Assembly: GCA_002366565.1 (NCBI GenBank)
Contig: DFBJ01000009.1
Location: 372,001-436,000, forward strand
Length of the DNA stretch: 64,000 nucleotides
Reading direction: 5' to 3'
Source of the DNA: Bacteriovoracaceae bacterium UBA3083
Lineage (GTDB): Bacteria > Bdellovibrionota > Bacteriovoracia > Bacteriovoracales > Bacteriovoracaceae
Below are positions 28,926-36,835 of the stretch, one piece after another (positions within the stretch are counted from its first letter, which is position 1; each line of letters opens with the position of its first letter). A program made the position numbers and the translations under genes. The notes below the pieces were generated by a model, which had not been told where the DNA came from, did no database searches, and saw only the letters and a list, made by a program, of their open reading frames with translations.

Positions 28926-29333
28926 GTGAATGAAATGAAAGTTAAGCAAAGCCTATTTGCTCTAAGAATTGGCGTATTTATTGTCATGTTGGTGTGGACG
29001 ATTGATAAATTTATTAAACCTGAACACACCGCCGGTATTTTTAAAAGATTTTATATGATTGAAGGAGTAAGTGAGTTTGCTGCTTATGGTATTGGAGCTA
29101 TCCAGTTGATCATTATACTATTCTTTTTAGTAGGGTTATTTAAGAGATTTAGTTATGGGTTCATACTATTTATTCACGGAGTCTCTACGTTCAGTACATG
29201 GGCCAAATATATTAACCCATGGGAGAATGGAACATTATTATTCTTTGCTGCAATTCCAATGTTAGCAGCTTGTTATGCTCTTTATGTATTAAGAGAAGAA
29301 GATACACTATTCAATATAAAGGTAAAAAAATGA
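28926..29333 (+). CDS. DoxX-like four-helix membrane protein
   Basis: A 135-residue membrane protein with four helices, starting LFALRIGVFIVMLVWTIDKFIKP, the pattern of the DoxX/MauE-type family (Arg in helix 1, Lys at its end). The family is linked to thiol and quinone redox but has no settled reaction. I use the GTG at 28926 because GGAGG lies five bases before it; an ATG at 28935 is possible. Its stop overlaps the next start (ATGA at 29330-29333), so the two genes are translationally coupled. Confidence 0.75.
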   Translation: MNEMKVKQSLFALRIGVFIVMLVWTIDKFIKPEHTAGIFKRFYMIEGVSEFAAYGIGAIQLIIILFFLVGLFKRFSYGFILFIHGVSTFSTWAKYINPWENGTLLFFAAIPMLAACYALYVLREEDTLFNIKVKK

Positions 29334-30106
29334 AAAAGTTATTTAAAGTATTATCAGCAATTGCAACACTCACAATCTTTGCTAGCTGTTCGTCTGCAAC
29401 AAAAAACGTTCAAGCAGATGATAAAGAAATCAAAGTGATCTTCTTTGATGTAAATGAAACAATGTTAGACCTTGAATCTATGCGTGATTCTGTTGGTGAA
29501 GCTCTTGGTGGAAGAAAAGAGTTACTTCCATACTGGTTCTCAAAAATGCTTCATTACTCACTTGTTTCTACTGATATAGATAATTATCAGGATTTTGGAA
29601 AAATTGGTATGAATGCTCTGCTAATGGTTGCTAACGAAAATGGTATCAAGCTCTCTGCTGCAGAAGCGAAGAAGGCGATTGTTACACCACTTCTTAAGTT
29701 GCCTCCTCATAGTGATGTAAGAGCTGCTTTAGTTAAACTTAAAAAAGCAGGTTATAAGCTTGTTACTTTGACTAATTCGTCGAATTTTGGGGTTAAGACA
29801 CAGATGCAAAATGCTAACTTAATCGAATTCTTCGAAGAAAGATTAAGTATTGAAGATATTAAAATTTATAAGCCAAATCTTAAGGCCTACGAATGGGCAA
29901 CTAAGAAAATGAATGTAGATCCTAAGAACTCACTTCTTGTAGCAGCTCATGGTTGGGATGTTGCTGGTGCAAAAGGTGCTGGAATGAAAGCTGCCTTTGT
30001 TGCTAGACCAGGGAAGAGTTTATACCCACTTTCTATTCAACCTGACTATGTAGTTAAGGATTTTGGAGAGTTAGTAGAGATACTAGTAGATAAGAAAGCA
30101 GAATAA
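29330..30106 (+). CDS. Exported haloacid dehalogenase-like lipoprotein
   Basis: A 258-residue HAD hydrolase of the type II (L-2-haloacid dehalogenase) group: motif I FFDVNETMLDLESM with the nucleophile Asp, motif II TLTNSSN, motif III Lys in YKPNLKAYEW, motif IV AAHGWDVAGAKGAG, and RPGKSLYP. It is unusual in carrying a signal peptide with a lipobox-like FASC at Cys20, so it should act outside the cytoplasm as a lipoprotein. The true start is 29330 (AAAGGT upstream, ATGA overlap with the DoxX-like gene). Substrate unknown; dehalogenation is inferred from motif I. Confidence 0.85.
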   Translation: MKKLFKVLSAIATLTIFASCSSATKNVQADDKEIKVIFFDVNETMLDLESMRDSVGEALGGRKELLPYWFSKMLHYSLVSTDIDNYQDFGKIGMNALLMVANENGIKLSAAEAKKAIVTPLLKLPPHSDVRAALVKLKKAGYKLVTLTNSSNFGVKTQMQNANLIEFFEERLSIEDIKIYKPNLKAYEWATKKMNVDPKNSLLVAAHGWDVAGAKGAGMKAAFVARPGKSLYPLSIQPDYVVKDFGELVEILVDKKAE

Positions 30107-30120
30107 TTCTCATTTAAATG

Positions 30121-30159
30121 TTGATGAATATTGCTTACCTTATGAGTAATATTCATCAA
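30121..30159 (+). terminator. Long AT-rich hairpin after the HAD gene
   Basis: TTGATGAATATT (30121-30132) pairs perfectly with AATATTCATCAA (30148-30159); a 15-base loop, no U-tract. Possibly a terminator or 3' stability element. The rest of the gap to 30352 shows nothing recognisable. Confidence 0.5.
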
Positions 30160-30351
30160 TCATTTAATGTCTAATACCCATATTAATTAATCACATCGTC
30201 AGAAAAATATTCTCCATTAAAACTCTTTTATATTCATGTATGTTAAGGAAATTACTACGAAATAGTAGTTAATTTTTCTTTAGTGACATCTTTAGGTAAA
30301 ATAGATTTTAAAGAGAGCATTAAGAGTTAAAATATAGTTTTGGGAGTCATG

Positions 30352-31200
30352 ATGAATTCAATTTATATATGTGCCTCTAAGAAGAATCAGAAAGAGCATG
30401 GTTCTTTCTTAGAAGACCTTAGAAGTAAGTACATTCTAAAAGATATAAATGATTGTAAGGTGGAGAGTGATTCGATCATTATCGTATTGGGTGGGGATGG
30501 TAGTTTAAATTACTTATTAAATAATATAGATAAATTAGATAATCAGCGAGTTATTTACTTTCCTTTGGGAACTGCTAATGATTTTGCTCGCTCTCTTAAG
30601 TTAGATCCAATTAAACCAAGTCTTGCAATTGTTGATGAAGTTGTAAGAGATGCTCCTATTATTGATGTACCTGTTATGTCTTGTAATGAAAAATACTTTA
30701 TAAATGTTGTAACTGGTGGAGCCCTTGCTCTCGTTACTGAGAGTGGATCTGATATTTTAAAGCAACTGACTGGTAAATTGAGTTACTACGTTGGGGCACT
30801 TGAAGAGATCGTATCGCCTGAGAGCTATAGCCTGACTTTCAAGCTTAGTAACTCTAAAGAAGAGTCTATAACTACAAATGGATTTATAGTATCCCAAGGA
30901 CTCTACGCGGGTGGGGGAGTGAAGGTTTCCCCTCACTTTACACCTTCTTTTAAAAAGACCTTCAACTTTTTAACTTTGGAATCTGAAAATCTCACTTCTT
31001 CACTCGGGAGTATAGTTAAGATGCAACAGAGTGATGTTGTTTGTGATTTGAGTGACTCTGAAATGATTAGTGAAGATATTGTAAGTTTAACTATTAAATC
31101 AGAAAGTGAAATACCTATTAAACTTGATGGAGAAGAATATTCATCAAAAGTACTGAAGTTTTCAAAGAGTGAAAATAAATTGAAATTTTATCAATACTAA
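30352..31200 (+). CDS. Diacylglycerol/lipid kinase catalytic-domain protein
   Basis: A 282-residue soluble kinase of the DAGK/YegS/BmrU group. The nucleotide loop IIIVLGGDGSLNYLL and the FPLGTANDFARSL segment are both present, followed by the beta-sandwich domain with GGGVKVSPHF. Phosphorylation of a lipid hydroxyl (diacylglycerol or a related lipid) is the family role. The ATG at 30352 follows GGGAG by five bases; ATG at 30349 and a TTG at 30340 are alternatives. A small proline-rich gene follows ten bases downstream and is probably in the same transcript. Confidence 0.85.
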   Translation: MNSIYICASKKNQKEHGSFLEDLRSKYILKDINDCKVESDSIIIVLGGDGSLNYLLNNIDKLDNQRVIYFPLGTANDFARSLKLDPIKPSLAIVDEVVRDAPIIDVPVMSCNEKYFINVVTGGALALVTESGSDILKQLTGKLSYYVGALEEIVSPESYSLTFKLSNSKEESITTNGFIVSQGLYAGGGVKVSPHFTPSFKKTFNFLTLESENLTSSLGSIVKMQQSDVVCDLSDSEMISEDIVSLTIKSESEIPIKLDGEEYSSKVLKFSKSENKLKFYQY

Positions 31201-31210
31201 AGGAGTTTAC

Positions 31211-31414
31211 ATGAAGATGAATCAAGATAAGCCGAAGATCACTCCAAATAAGCCTGGTCATCCATCTAAAGAGCCAGAGACACCCTCTATCCCAAAGGAA
31301 GTTCCCGTACCTCCAGGTGCACCAGATAGGACGCCAGTAGAAGTACCTCCTGAGCAACCAAAGGAAGTTCCTGTTAAAGAACCACCTAAGCCGAAGGAAA
31401 GACCTAAACTTTAA
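31211..31414 (+). CDS. Proline-rich disordered miniprotein
   Basis: A 67-residue product with 20 prolines, many Lys and Glu, and no Cys, Trp, Tyr or Phe. The KEVPV unit occurs twice and PP pairs recur, so the chain must be extended and unstructured. A strong AAAGGAG site precedes the ATG and the gene sits ten bases after the lipid-kinase gene, before a terminator, which supports it as real. No signal peptide. Function unknown; a spacer or an SH3/WW-like ligand is speculation. Confidence 0.7.
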   Translation: MKMNQDKPKITPNKPGHPSKEPETPSIPKEVPVPPGAPDRTPVEVPPEQPKEVPVKEPPKPKERPKL

Positions 31415-31431
31415 ATAGAAGTAACTGATGT

Positions 31432-31469
31432 ACCGATAAACTCTATTACTATTTTAATGAGTTATCGGT
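31432..31469 (+). terminator. Hairpin terminator after the proline-rich gene
   Basis: ACCGATAAACTC (31432-31443) pairs with GAGTTATCGGT (31459-31469) with one bulged A. Confidence 0.65.
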
Positions 31470-31604
31470 GCCAGTATATATTTGTACCTCCATATCTTTC
31501 TCCTCTTTATATTTCACTCATAGAGACTGTTTAATATTTAGCCATTTTTTAGTAATGATCACATATACCTTTCTAACTCATTGTTTATACATCCAATAAA
31601 TGGC

Positions 31605-32189
31605 ATGTTCGTTGCTATTAAAAGAGTATCATTTCAAACATTTTACAAGGTGATGCTTACTATGGGCTTAAAGATTCTTACTCCAAGGTTCTCTCGAATT
31701 ATTCCCTATGAGGAAGAAAGATCTAGGATGAATAGCGTCATCGAGAGTAGTGATCCTGAAAAATTTGAGACTTATGCAGACTGGTTCTTCTTCATTCATA
31801 TTGATCCAGTATCACGATTTATACATTTAGTCGGTATGCTGACAGGGATATATTTATTTATAAATTGCGTTCAGCTCCTAATTAGTGGTGAGTACTTTTA
31901 TTCTATTGCTTTACTTCCTGTCGGAATATTCTTTTTTTACCAATTTGGAGTAATAGGTCATCTTATTTTTGATAAAGGTTCAGTCAAGTCTGATCCAAAA
32001 TATTGGTCTGTAACACTACCTGCAGTTATATATATAAATTTACTTACCCTCACTGGGACATATGGATTAGCTTTAAGAAAACATGCTGAAAAATACCCTT
32101 TTGTTATTGATGAGTGGCAACTTGTTGAAAGGTCTTTCCTCGAAAATATCTTATATCTATTTGGTTTTAAGAAAGAGGAAGTTCGATAG
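31605..32189 (+). CDS. DUF962/Mpo1-like membrane protein
   Basis: About 194 residues with three to four membrane helices. The segment YADWFFFIHIDPVSRFIHLVGM corresponds to the family's YL-EH-NP-NR-LH-VG pattern, and GHLIFDKGSVKSDPKYWSV to its SHFFIEKNRPATFKYPLWS region. The related yeast Mpo1 is an iron-dependent 2-hydroxy fatty acid dioxygenase, so a lipid substrate is possible; the match here is by eye and its first His cluster is weaker. The start is uncertain (TTG 31581, ATG 31605 or ATG 31653). Its stop overlaps the GTG start of the next gene by one base. Confidence 0.5.
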   Translation: MFVAIKRVSFQTFYKVMLTMGLKILTPRFSRIIPYEEERSRMNSVIESSDPEKFETYADWFFFIHIDPVSRFIHLVGMLTGIYLFINCVQLLISGEYFYSIALLPVGIFFFYQFGVIGHLIFDKGSVKSDPKYWSVTLPAVIYINLLTLTGTYGLALRKHAEKYPFVIDEWQLVERSFLENILYLFGFKKEEVR

Positions 32190-33049
32190 TGTTATCACAA
32201 ATTGAAGAAATATTTTTATTTTCTATGGTCTTACTTATTATGTTTGGAGTAGGCGCTAGTATTTCAATTGATAGCTTCAAAGAAGTACTAAATATAAAGA
32301 AAGCTTGGCTAATTGGCTTTATATCTCAATTTCTAATAATGCCTGCTATTTCCTTACTTATAATCTTTCTATTTCCATTATCTAATGAAACTTCAATTGG
32401 GTTAATTGTTATTGCTTGTAGTCCTGGAGGATCTACATCTAATGTATTCACTTACTTTTCAAAAGGGCATAGTGCCTTAAGTGTTTCTATGACAATTGCG
32501 AGCACTGTATCGTCACTTATATTGATGCCTTCTCTTATATGGCTATGTTTATATAACCTTTCATCTCAAGAAATAGTTATACCTTATTTAAATATTATGC
32601 TGGCGCTTATTTCTGTTATTACTCCTGTAGGTATAGGTGTTCTTCTTAGAATTAAGAATCCTCTTCTCGCTAAAAAAGCTGAGAAATTCTCTTCTTTCTG
32701 TGGGCTACTTATCTCAGGAGTGATGATCTTTATTTGGATTCCGAAGTTTTTTGGTAATATAACTGATGATAGTTCCCTTAGTTACCTTTCAATTCTATTG
32801 CTTAATTGTGGAGGTCTATTCTTTGGCTATCTTATTTCTACTTTATGTGGCCTTCAAAGTAATATTAGAAGAACCATAATGTTTGAAACTGGTATTCAAA
32901 ATGCACCTCTCTCTTTTTTAATTGTTACTCTGAGTTTTTCCGGTGAACAAGTACAGTCAATATCATGGGTTCCATTAACATATGGTGCACTTTCTGTTGG
33001 TGTTTCTATTATTGTTACAATCATTATTAGATTAAAGCAGAGATTTTAA
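32189..33049 (+). CDS. BASS-family (bile acid:sodium symporter-like) transporter
   Basis: A 286-residue membrane protein with about nine helices. GASISIDSFKEVL near the N-terminus and the crossover motif ACSPGGSTSNVFTYFSKG, with SVSMTIASTVSSL after it, are typical of BASS/SBF transporters, which import organic acids such as bile acids or keto acids with sodium. The GTG start overlaps the preceding TAG by one base, with AGAGGA upstream, so it is coupled to the DUF962-like gene. It is 146 bases upstream of the Rieske cluster; a transport role for that pathway is only a suggestion. Confidence 0.85.
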   Translation: MLSQIEEIFLFSMVLLIMFGVGASISIDSFKEVLNIKKAWLIGFISQFLIMPAISLLIIFLFPLSNETSIGLIVIACSPGGSTSNVFTYFSKGHSALSVSMTIASTVSSLILMPSLIWLCLYNLSSQEIVIPYLNIMLALISVITPVGIGVLLRIKNPLLAKKAEKFSSFCGLLISGVMIFIWIPKFFGNITDDSSLSYLSILLLNCGGLFFGYLISTLCGLQSNIRRTIMFETGIQNAPLSFLIVTLSFSGEQVQSISWVPLTYGALSVGVSIIVTIIIRLKQRF

Positions 33050-33082
33050 GATTTTATAGAAATATATAACTAATTAACAAAA

Positions 33083-33119
33083 TATGAACTGTATTATTTT
33101 TAAACAGTATGAATTGTAA
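33083..33119. repeat. Near-identical direct repeat upstream of the plus-strand Rieske operon
   Basis: TATGAACTGTA (33083-33093) and TATGAATTGTA (33109-33119) are spaced 26 bases start to start, within the 146-base leader. The first half-sites also form an imperfect dyad (ACTGT..ACAGT). Possible regulator site; no binding protein is known. Confidence 0.35.
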
Positions 33120-33195
33120 GATCTTCAATACGCTATTTTGAAAACTACATTTCAATTACTATTTATTTATTAATATATTTAATTGTGAGGCTTTA

Positions 33196-34305
33196 ATGTC
33201 AAATTTAGAGAACTTAAATGTTTTTGGAAAAAAAGAATCAGTGATTGAAGGCTGGTACTGGGCACTAAAGTCTAATGAGCTTAAGAAAGGAAAAATTAAG
33301 CATTTACGATTTATAGGAAAAGATCTTGCCCTGTATAGAGGAGAGGATGGAAAAGCACGTGCTATAGACGCTCATTGCCCTCACATGGGTGCTCACCTTG
33401 CTGAAGGAAAGGTTGAAGGTAATGGAGTTAGATGCTTCTTTCACCACTGGAGATTTAATGAGGAGGGGAATTTAGATGATATTCCTTGTCGTAAGAAAGT
33501 AGGTATGCAAGTAAAGCAGAATACTTATCCTGTTGAAGAAAGATATGGTCTTATTTGGATATGGACAGGAAGTGAAGCAAAGCGCGATTTACCATATGTA
33601 CCAGAATTAAAAGATCAAGAGTATGATAGCACTATTGGAAGACCATATATAAAAGAATGTCATCCAAATATTATGATGATTAACGCTATTGATGCACATC
33701 ATTTTTATTCTGTTCATCATTTACCTGTTAAACTGAACTTAGTACCAAATGAAATAGATTCGAATACAATCCAATTTAATAATAAAACAAATGTTCCAAC
33801 TACTAATATTTTAACAAGGTTTATTGGTAGATTTTATTCAAAAGAGCTCACGTACTCTATGTGTTATTTTAACGCAAGTACTGGGACAGTAACTATTGGT
33901 CCTGATTTTTTACATTTTCACATTATGTTTGCAATCAGACCAAACGAAGAAGGAAAGGCCGAAGGTCAAACTGTTTTAGTTACAAAAAAGAGAAAAGGAA
34001 TACTTGGATATATTACAAATAAAGTACTCCTGTTTGCTACTCAGATAGTAGGTAACTATTTTGCTCATGGTGATACTGAAGTTTTTAAAACAATTAAGTT
34101 TAATTTTAAGCATCCAATAGCGGAAGATCTTCCAATAATCAAATTTATTCAACACGCAGAGAAACAACAGTTATGTGACTGGGGATTTGGTGTGGTTAAG
34201 GAAGAAGCATTAAACATAGAGCCCCAGAATGGGCCTTTCTTAGCTGTAAGAAAAAAGAATGTTACTTTAACAACAAAGGAAGATCTTAATGAAAAAGCTC
34301 ACTAG
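33196..34305 (+). CDS. Rieske non-haem iron oxygenase (first of three)
   Basis: A 369-residue oxygenase. The Rieske cluster ligands are Cys61-x-His63 (AHCPHMG) and Cys80-x2-His83 (RCFFHHWRF). The mononuclear iron site is Asn163-x2-Asp166-x2-His169-x4-His174 (NAIDAHHFYSVH), with a third ligand further on. Such enzymes hydroxylate, desaturate or demethylate using O2 and electrons from a ferredoxin. It opens the plus-strand operon of an eleven-gene redox cluster (GAGG site, ATG at 33196) and overlaps the next gene by 17 bases. It is clearly paralogous to the Rieske protein at 36832, sharing for example CPHMG, GKVEG and CFFHHW. Confidence 0.92.
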   Translation: MSNLENLNVFGKKESVIEGWYWALKSNELKKGKIKHLRFIGKDLALYRGEDGKARAIDAHCPHMGAHLAEGKVEGNGVRCFFHHWRFNEEGNLDDIPCRKKVGMQVKQNTYPVEERYGLIWIWTGSEAKRDLPYVPELKDQEYDSTIGRPYIKECHPNIMMINAIDAHHFYSVHHLPVKLNLVPNEIDSNTIQFNNKTNVPTTNILTRFIGRFYSKELTYSMCYFNASTGTVTIGPDFLHFHIMFAIRPNEEGKAEGQTVLVTKKRKGILGYITNKVLLFATQIVGNYFAHGDTEVFKTIKFNFKHPIAEDLPIIKFIQHAEKQQLCDWGFGVVKEEALNIEPQNGPFLAVRKKNVTLTTKEDLNEKAH

Positions 34306-35083
34306 TCGTACTGTAAATATTAAAGATCTTACTGATGAAAACAAGAGAGATATGTACAATGTATTCTCAAAATATTATGAGAATGTTTCATTAGAAGTTT
34401 TCTCAAAAGACTTATCAAATAAAGATGTTGTATTCTTGCTTCTTGATGTGAAGACTTTATCAATTCAAGGTTTTAGTACAATTGCAAATATATATGTAGA
34501 GCACGGAAAAAAGACTGTAAGAGGTGTTTTCAGTGGGGATACAATTCTTGAGAAAGAATATTGGGGAGACGGTACACTTGGAGTTGCCTTCCTTAAATAT
34601 CTCTTTATACAAAAGATGAAAAAGCCTTTTAGTCCTCTGTATTGGTATTTAATCTCTAAAGGGTTTAAAACATACTTATTAATGTCTAATAATTTTGTAG
34701 ATCATTACCCTAGATATGAAAAAGTTACTCCAGAATATGAGAAGTCTTTGATCAATAGCTTTTCTACTGAAATGTTTCCTAATAACTACTGTGAAAAGAC
34801 AGGTGTTCTAGCATTCTCATCGAAGGAAGGAAAAGATAATCTTAAGTGCAATGTAGCTCCAATCACTAATGAGATGAGAGAGAAACATCCTCGCATTGAT
34901 TACTTTGTTAAGTCTAACCCTCACTGGGATATGGGTAATGAGCTTTGTTGTATTGCAAAGATGGAGTTAACAATCCCTTTAAGGTACCAGTTAAAAACAT
35001 TGAATAAATTAATTAAGAGAAACACAGAAACTATCCTAAAGAAAATTGAGACTGCTCTCGGTATTCTAACTTCAGGAAGATAA
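34289..35083 (+). CDS. Unrecognised protein of the Rieske cluster, acyltransferase-like at best
   Basis: A 264-residue soluble protein that I cannot place. A central GVFSGDTILEKEYWGDGTLGVAFLKYLF stretch is reminiscent of the acetyl-CoA loop of GNAT folds, and a conserved-looking FVKSNPHWDMGNELCCIA lies near residue 207-224; neither is diagnostic. It starts inside the end of the preceding Rieske gene (17-base overlap) and is two bases from the SDR gene, so it must be made with them. A transfer step (acyl or amino-acyl) in the pathway is only a guess. Confidence 0.55.
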   Translation: MKKLTSRTVNIKDLTDENKRDMYNVFSKYYENVSLEVFSKDLSNKDVVFLLLDVKTLSIQGFSTIANIYVEHGKKTVRGVFSGDTILEKEYWGDGTLGVAFLKYLFIQKMKKPFSPLYWYLISKGFKTYLLMSNNFVDHYPRYEKVTPEYEKSLINSFSTEMFPNNYCEKTGVLAFSSKEGKDNLKCNVAPITNEMREKHPRIDYFVKSNPHWDMGNELCCIAKMELTIPLRYQLKTLNKLIKRNTETILKKIETALGILTSGR

Positions 35084-35085
35084 TT

Positions 35086-35922
35086 ATGAGTGTAATTCTT
35101 GTTACTGGAGCAAATTCAGGTTTTGGAAAAGAAATAGCCCTTCAGCTTGCGAGCGAAGGTCATACTGTTATTGCTAGTATGAGAGATTCTGTTAAAAGAG
35201 CGAATATATTTAAAGGTATTTCTAATATAGACGTACAAGAATTAGACGTTACTAAATCATCAGATAGAGATGAAGTTATTCAATATATTAATAGCAAGTA
35301 TCAAAAATTAGATGTTCTAGTGAATAATGCTGGGTTCGGCTTCTATGGTGCTCTTGAAGATGCATCTGAAGAAGAAGTTCGCAAGCAGTTTGAAGTAAAT
35401 TTTTTTGGAGCATCTAATTTAATTCAAATATCCCTTCCTTTACTGAGAGAAAGTAGAGGGAAGATTATAAATATAACTTCAATGATGGGATATACATCAA
35501 TGCCTTTGAGTAGTGTTTATTCCGCAAGTAAATTTGCTCTAGAAGGTCTATCAATTGGACTATCTTATGAATTGAAACCATTTGGAGTCCAAGTCTGTAA
35601 CATTCAACCAGGTAGACATAGAACTGGGTTTGTTCAGAATATTAACTGGGCGAAAAAATCCCTTTTAGATGACTCTGTATACAACAATCAAAATAAAAAT
35701 TTAACAAGTATGATGGAGAAGTTATCTAAAGGAAAACCTATTCCAGCTACAAATGTATCAAAGCAGGTGTGTAGGGTAATCTCGATAAAAAATATGCCTC
35801 TTCAAGTTCAAGTTGGTCACGATTCTCGCTTTGTATATTTATTAAAGAAGGCCTTGCCTACTAAATTATTTAAATTTATTACTTCAAGACTATATGGTAA
35901 AGTTTTACAAAAGGAATTGTAA
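35086..35922 (+). CDS. Short-chain dehydrogenase, 17-beta-HSD-like
   Basis: A 278-residue classical SDR. The cofactor loop is TGANSGFGKE, with NNAGFGFYG after it, and the catalytic Ser-Tyr-Lys lies in ITSMMGYTSMPLSSVYSASK. The spacing and the QPGRHRTGF segment match the 17-beta-hydroxysteroid-dehydrogenase-like subgroup, which acts on lipid or steroid alcohols and ketones. Placed in the plus-strand redox operon (two bases after the preceding gene, one base before the ferritin-like gene), it should oxidise or reduce an intermediate made by the oxygenases. Confidence 0.92.
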   Translation: MSVILVTGANSGFGKEIALQLASEGHTVIASMRDSVKRANIFKGISNIDVQELDVTKSSDRDEVIQYINSKYQKLDVLVNNAGFGFYGALEDASEEEVRKQFEVNFFGASNLIQISLPLLRESRGKIINITSMMGYTSMPLSSVYSASKFALEGLSIGLSYELKPFGVQVCNIQPGRHRTGFVQNINWAKKSLLDDSVYNNQNKNLTSMMEKLSKGKPIPATNVSKQVCRVISIKNMPLQVQVGHDSRFVYLLKKALPTKLFKFITSRLYGKVLQKEL

Positions 35923-35923
35923 A

Positions 35924-36835
35924 ATGTCAGACAAGATAATGGTTATACCAAAAGATATTCACTTATCAAGAACAAGTAAGCTTAATAAAATTCTTTCTAA
36001 GAGATTTAGGTCTGTGCCCACAAGTGAAAACCTGAGCGAAATTAGTGGATATTGGTCAGCTGAAGTTTATAATTTAAATAAGTCTGATATTTATAACGGC
36101 CTTACAGAAGATCAAAAGATTATAGTTCTAGGCTTACTTAATAGAGGTCGATTAGAAGAAGCTTACCATATAGAAAAAGCCGGCGTATCTTATGGCGCAA
36201 AAATGGTAATCAAGTCTTCTACTTATGAAGAGAGACAGCTATACGCTCTATTTACTGCAGATGAGGCTAGGCATCTCAATATAATGGAAAGTTATCTTCC
36301 ATCCATTTCTGATAGTTATTTAGAAAATCCTTTCCTTGAGTTTTTAAATTGTACAATTGAAGAAGCTCCAAAAGAAGTTTTAGTATTTATTATACAAGTT
36401 CTATTGGAAGGGTGGGGAATAAAGCACTATCAATCCATGAAAGATACTTGCAATCATTCTGATTTAAAGAACTCTCTTCAATTCATTATCAATGATGAAG
36501 TTGCTCATCATGGATCTGGAGTTCTACTATTTAAAGAAGATAACTTAAGTGATTCAAGTAGAGATATGATCTGCTCTATCATTACTGACTTCTTAAATAT
36601 GGTTAGAGTTGGACCTGTATCTATTTTAAATACCATTGAAAGTGTGGTCGGCGAATTGTCTAAGGATGATAAGCTATTATTTTTCAACCAGATAGAAGCT
36701 GATAAATCAGCTTCGGAAAATTTAGATATTTTAAAATCTATGATGGATAAGTCAGGTGCAAAAGTAATTACAGAATTCTGTCATAAGAATAATCTACTGA
36801 AAGCTTTAACAGTTGAAGAGATGTCACTACTTTAA
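35924..36835 (+). CDS. Ferritin-fold di-iron protein, probable oxidase or oxygenase
   Basis: A 303-residue helical protein with a complete carboxylate-bridged di-iron site pattern: Glu84, Glu114-x2-His117 (DEARH), Glu162 and Glu192-x2-His195 (DEVAHH). The pattern resembles small ferritin-like oxidases rather than iron storage, because of length and context. The ATG at 35924 follows AAGGAA and is one base after the SDR stop; an in-frame ATG at 35894 would overlap the SDR and is less likely. Its stop TAA shares TTAA (36832-36835) with the stop of the convergent minus-strand Rieske gene. Confidence 0.85.
   Translation: MSDKIMVIPKDIHLSRTSKLNKILSKRFRSVPTSENLSEISGYWSAEVYNLNKSDIYNGLTEDQKIIVLGLLNRGRLEEAYHIEKAGVSYGAKMVIKSSTYEERQLYALFTADEARHLNIMESYLPSISDSYLENPFLEFLNCTIEEAPKEVLVFIIQVLLEGWGIKHYQSMKDTCNHSDLKNSLQFIINDEVAHHGSGVLLFKEDNLSDSSRDMICSIITDFLNMVRVGPVSILNTIESVVGELSKDDKLLFFNQIEADKSASENLDILKSMMDKSGAKVITEFCHKNNLLKALTVEEMSLL

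Noticed and set aside
29219..29329. Longer start for the HAD gene inside the DoxX-like gene
   Set aside because: The added residues destroy the signal peptide; ATG at 29330 has its own AAAGGT and an ATGA overlap.
31581..33049. Extending the Rieske operon to include the DUF962-like and BASS genes
   Set aside because: A 146-base leader with repeats separates them; joint function is possible but a shared transcript is not supported.
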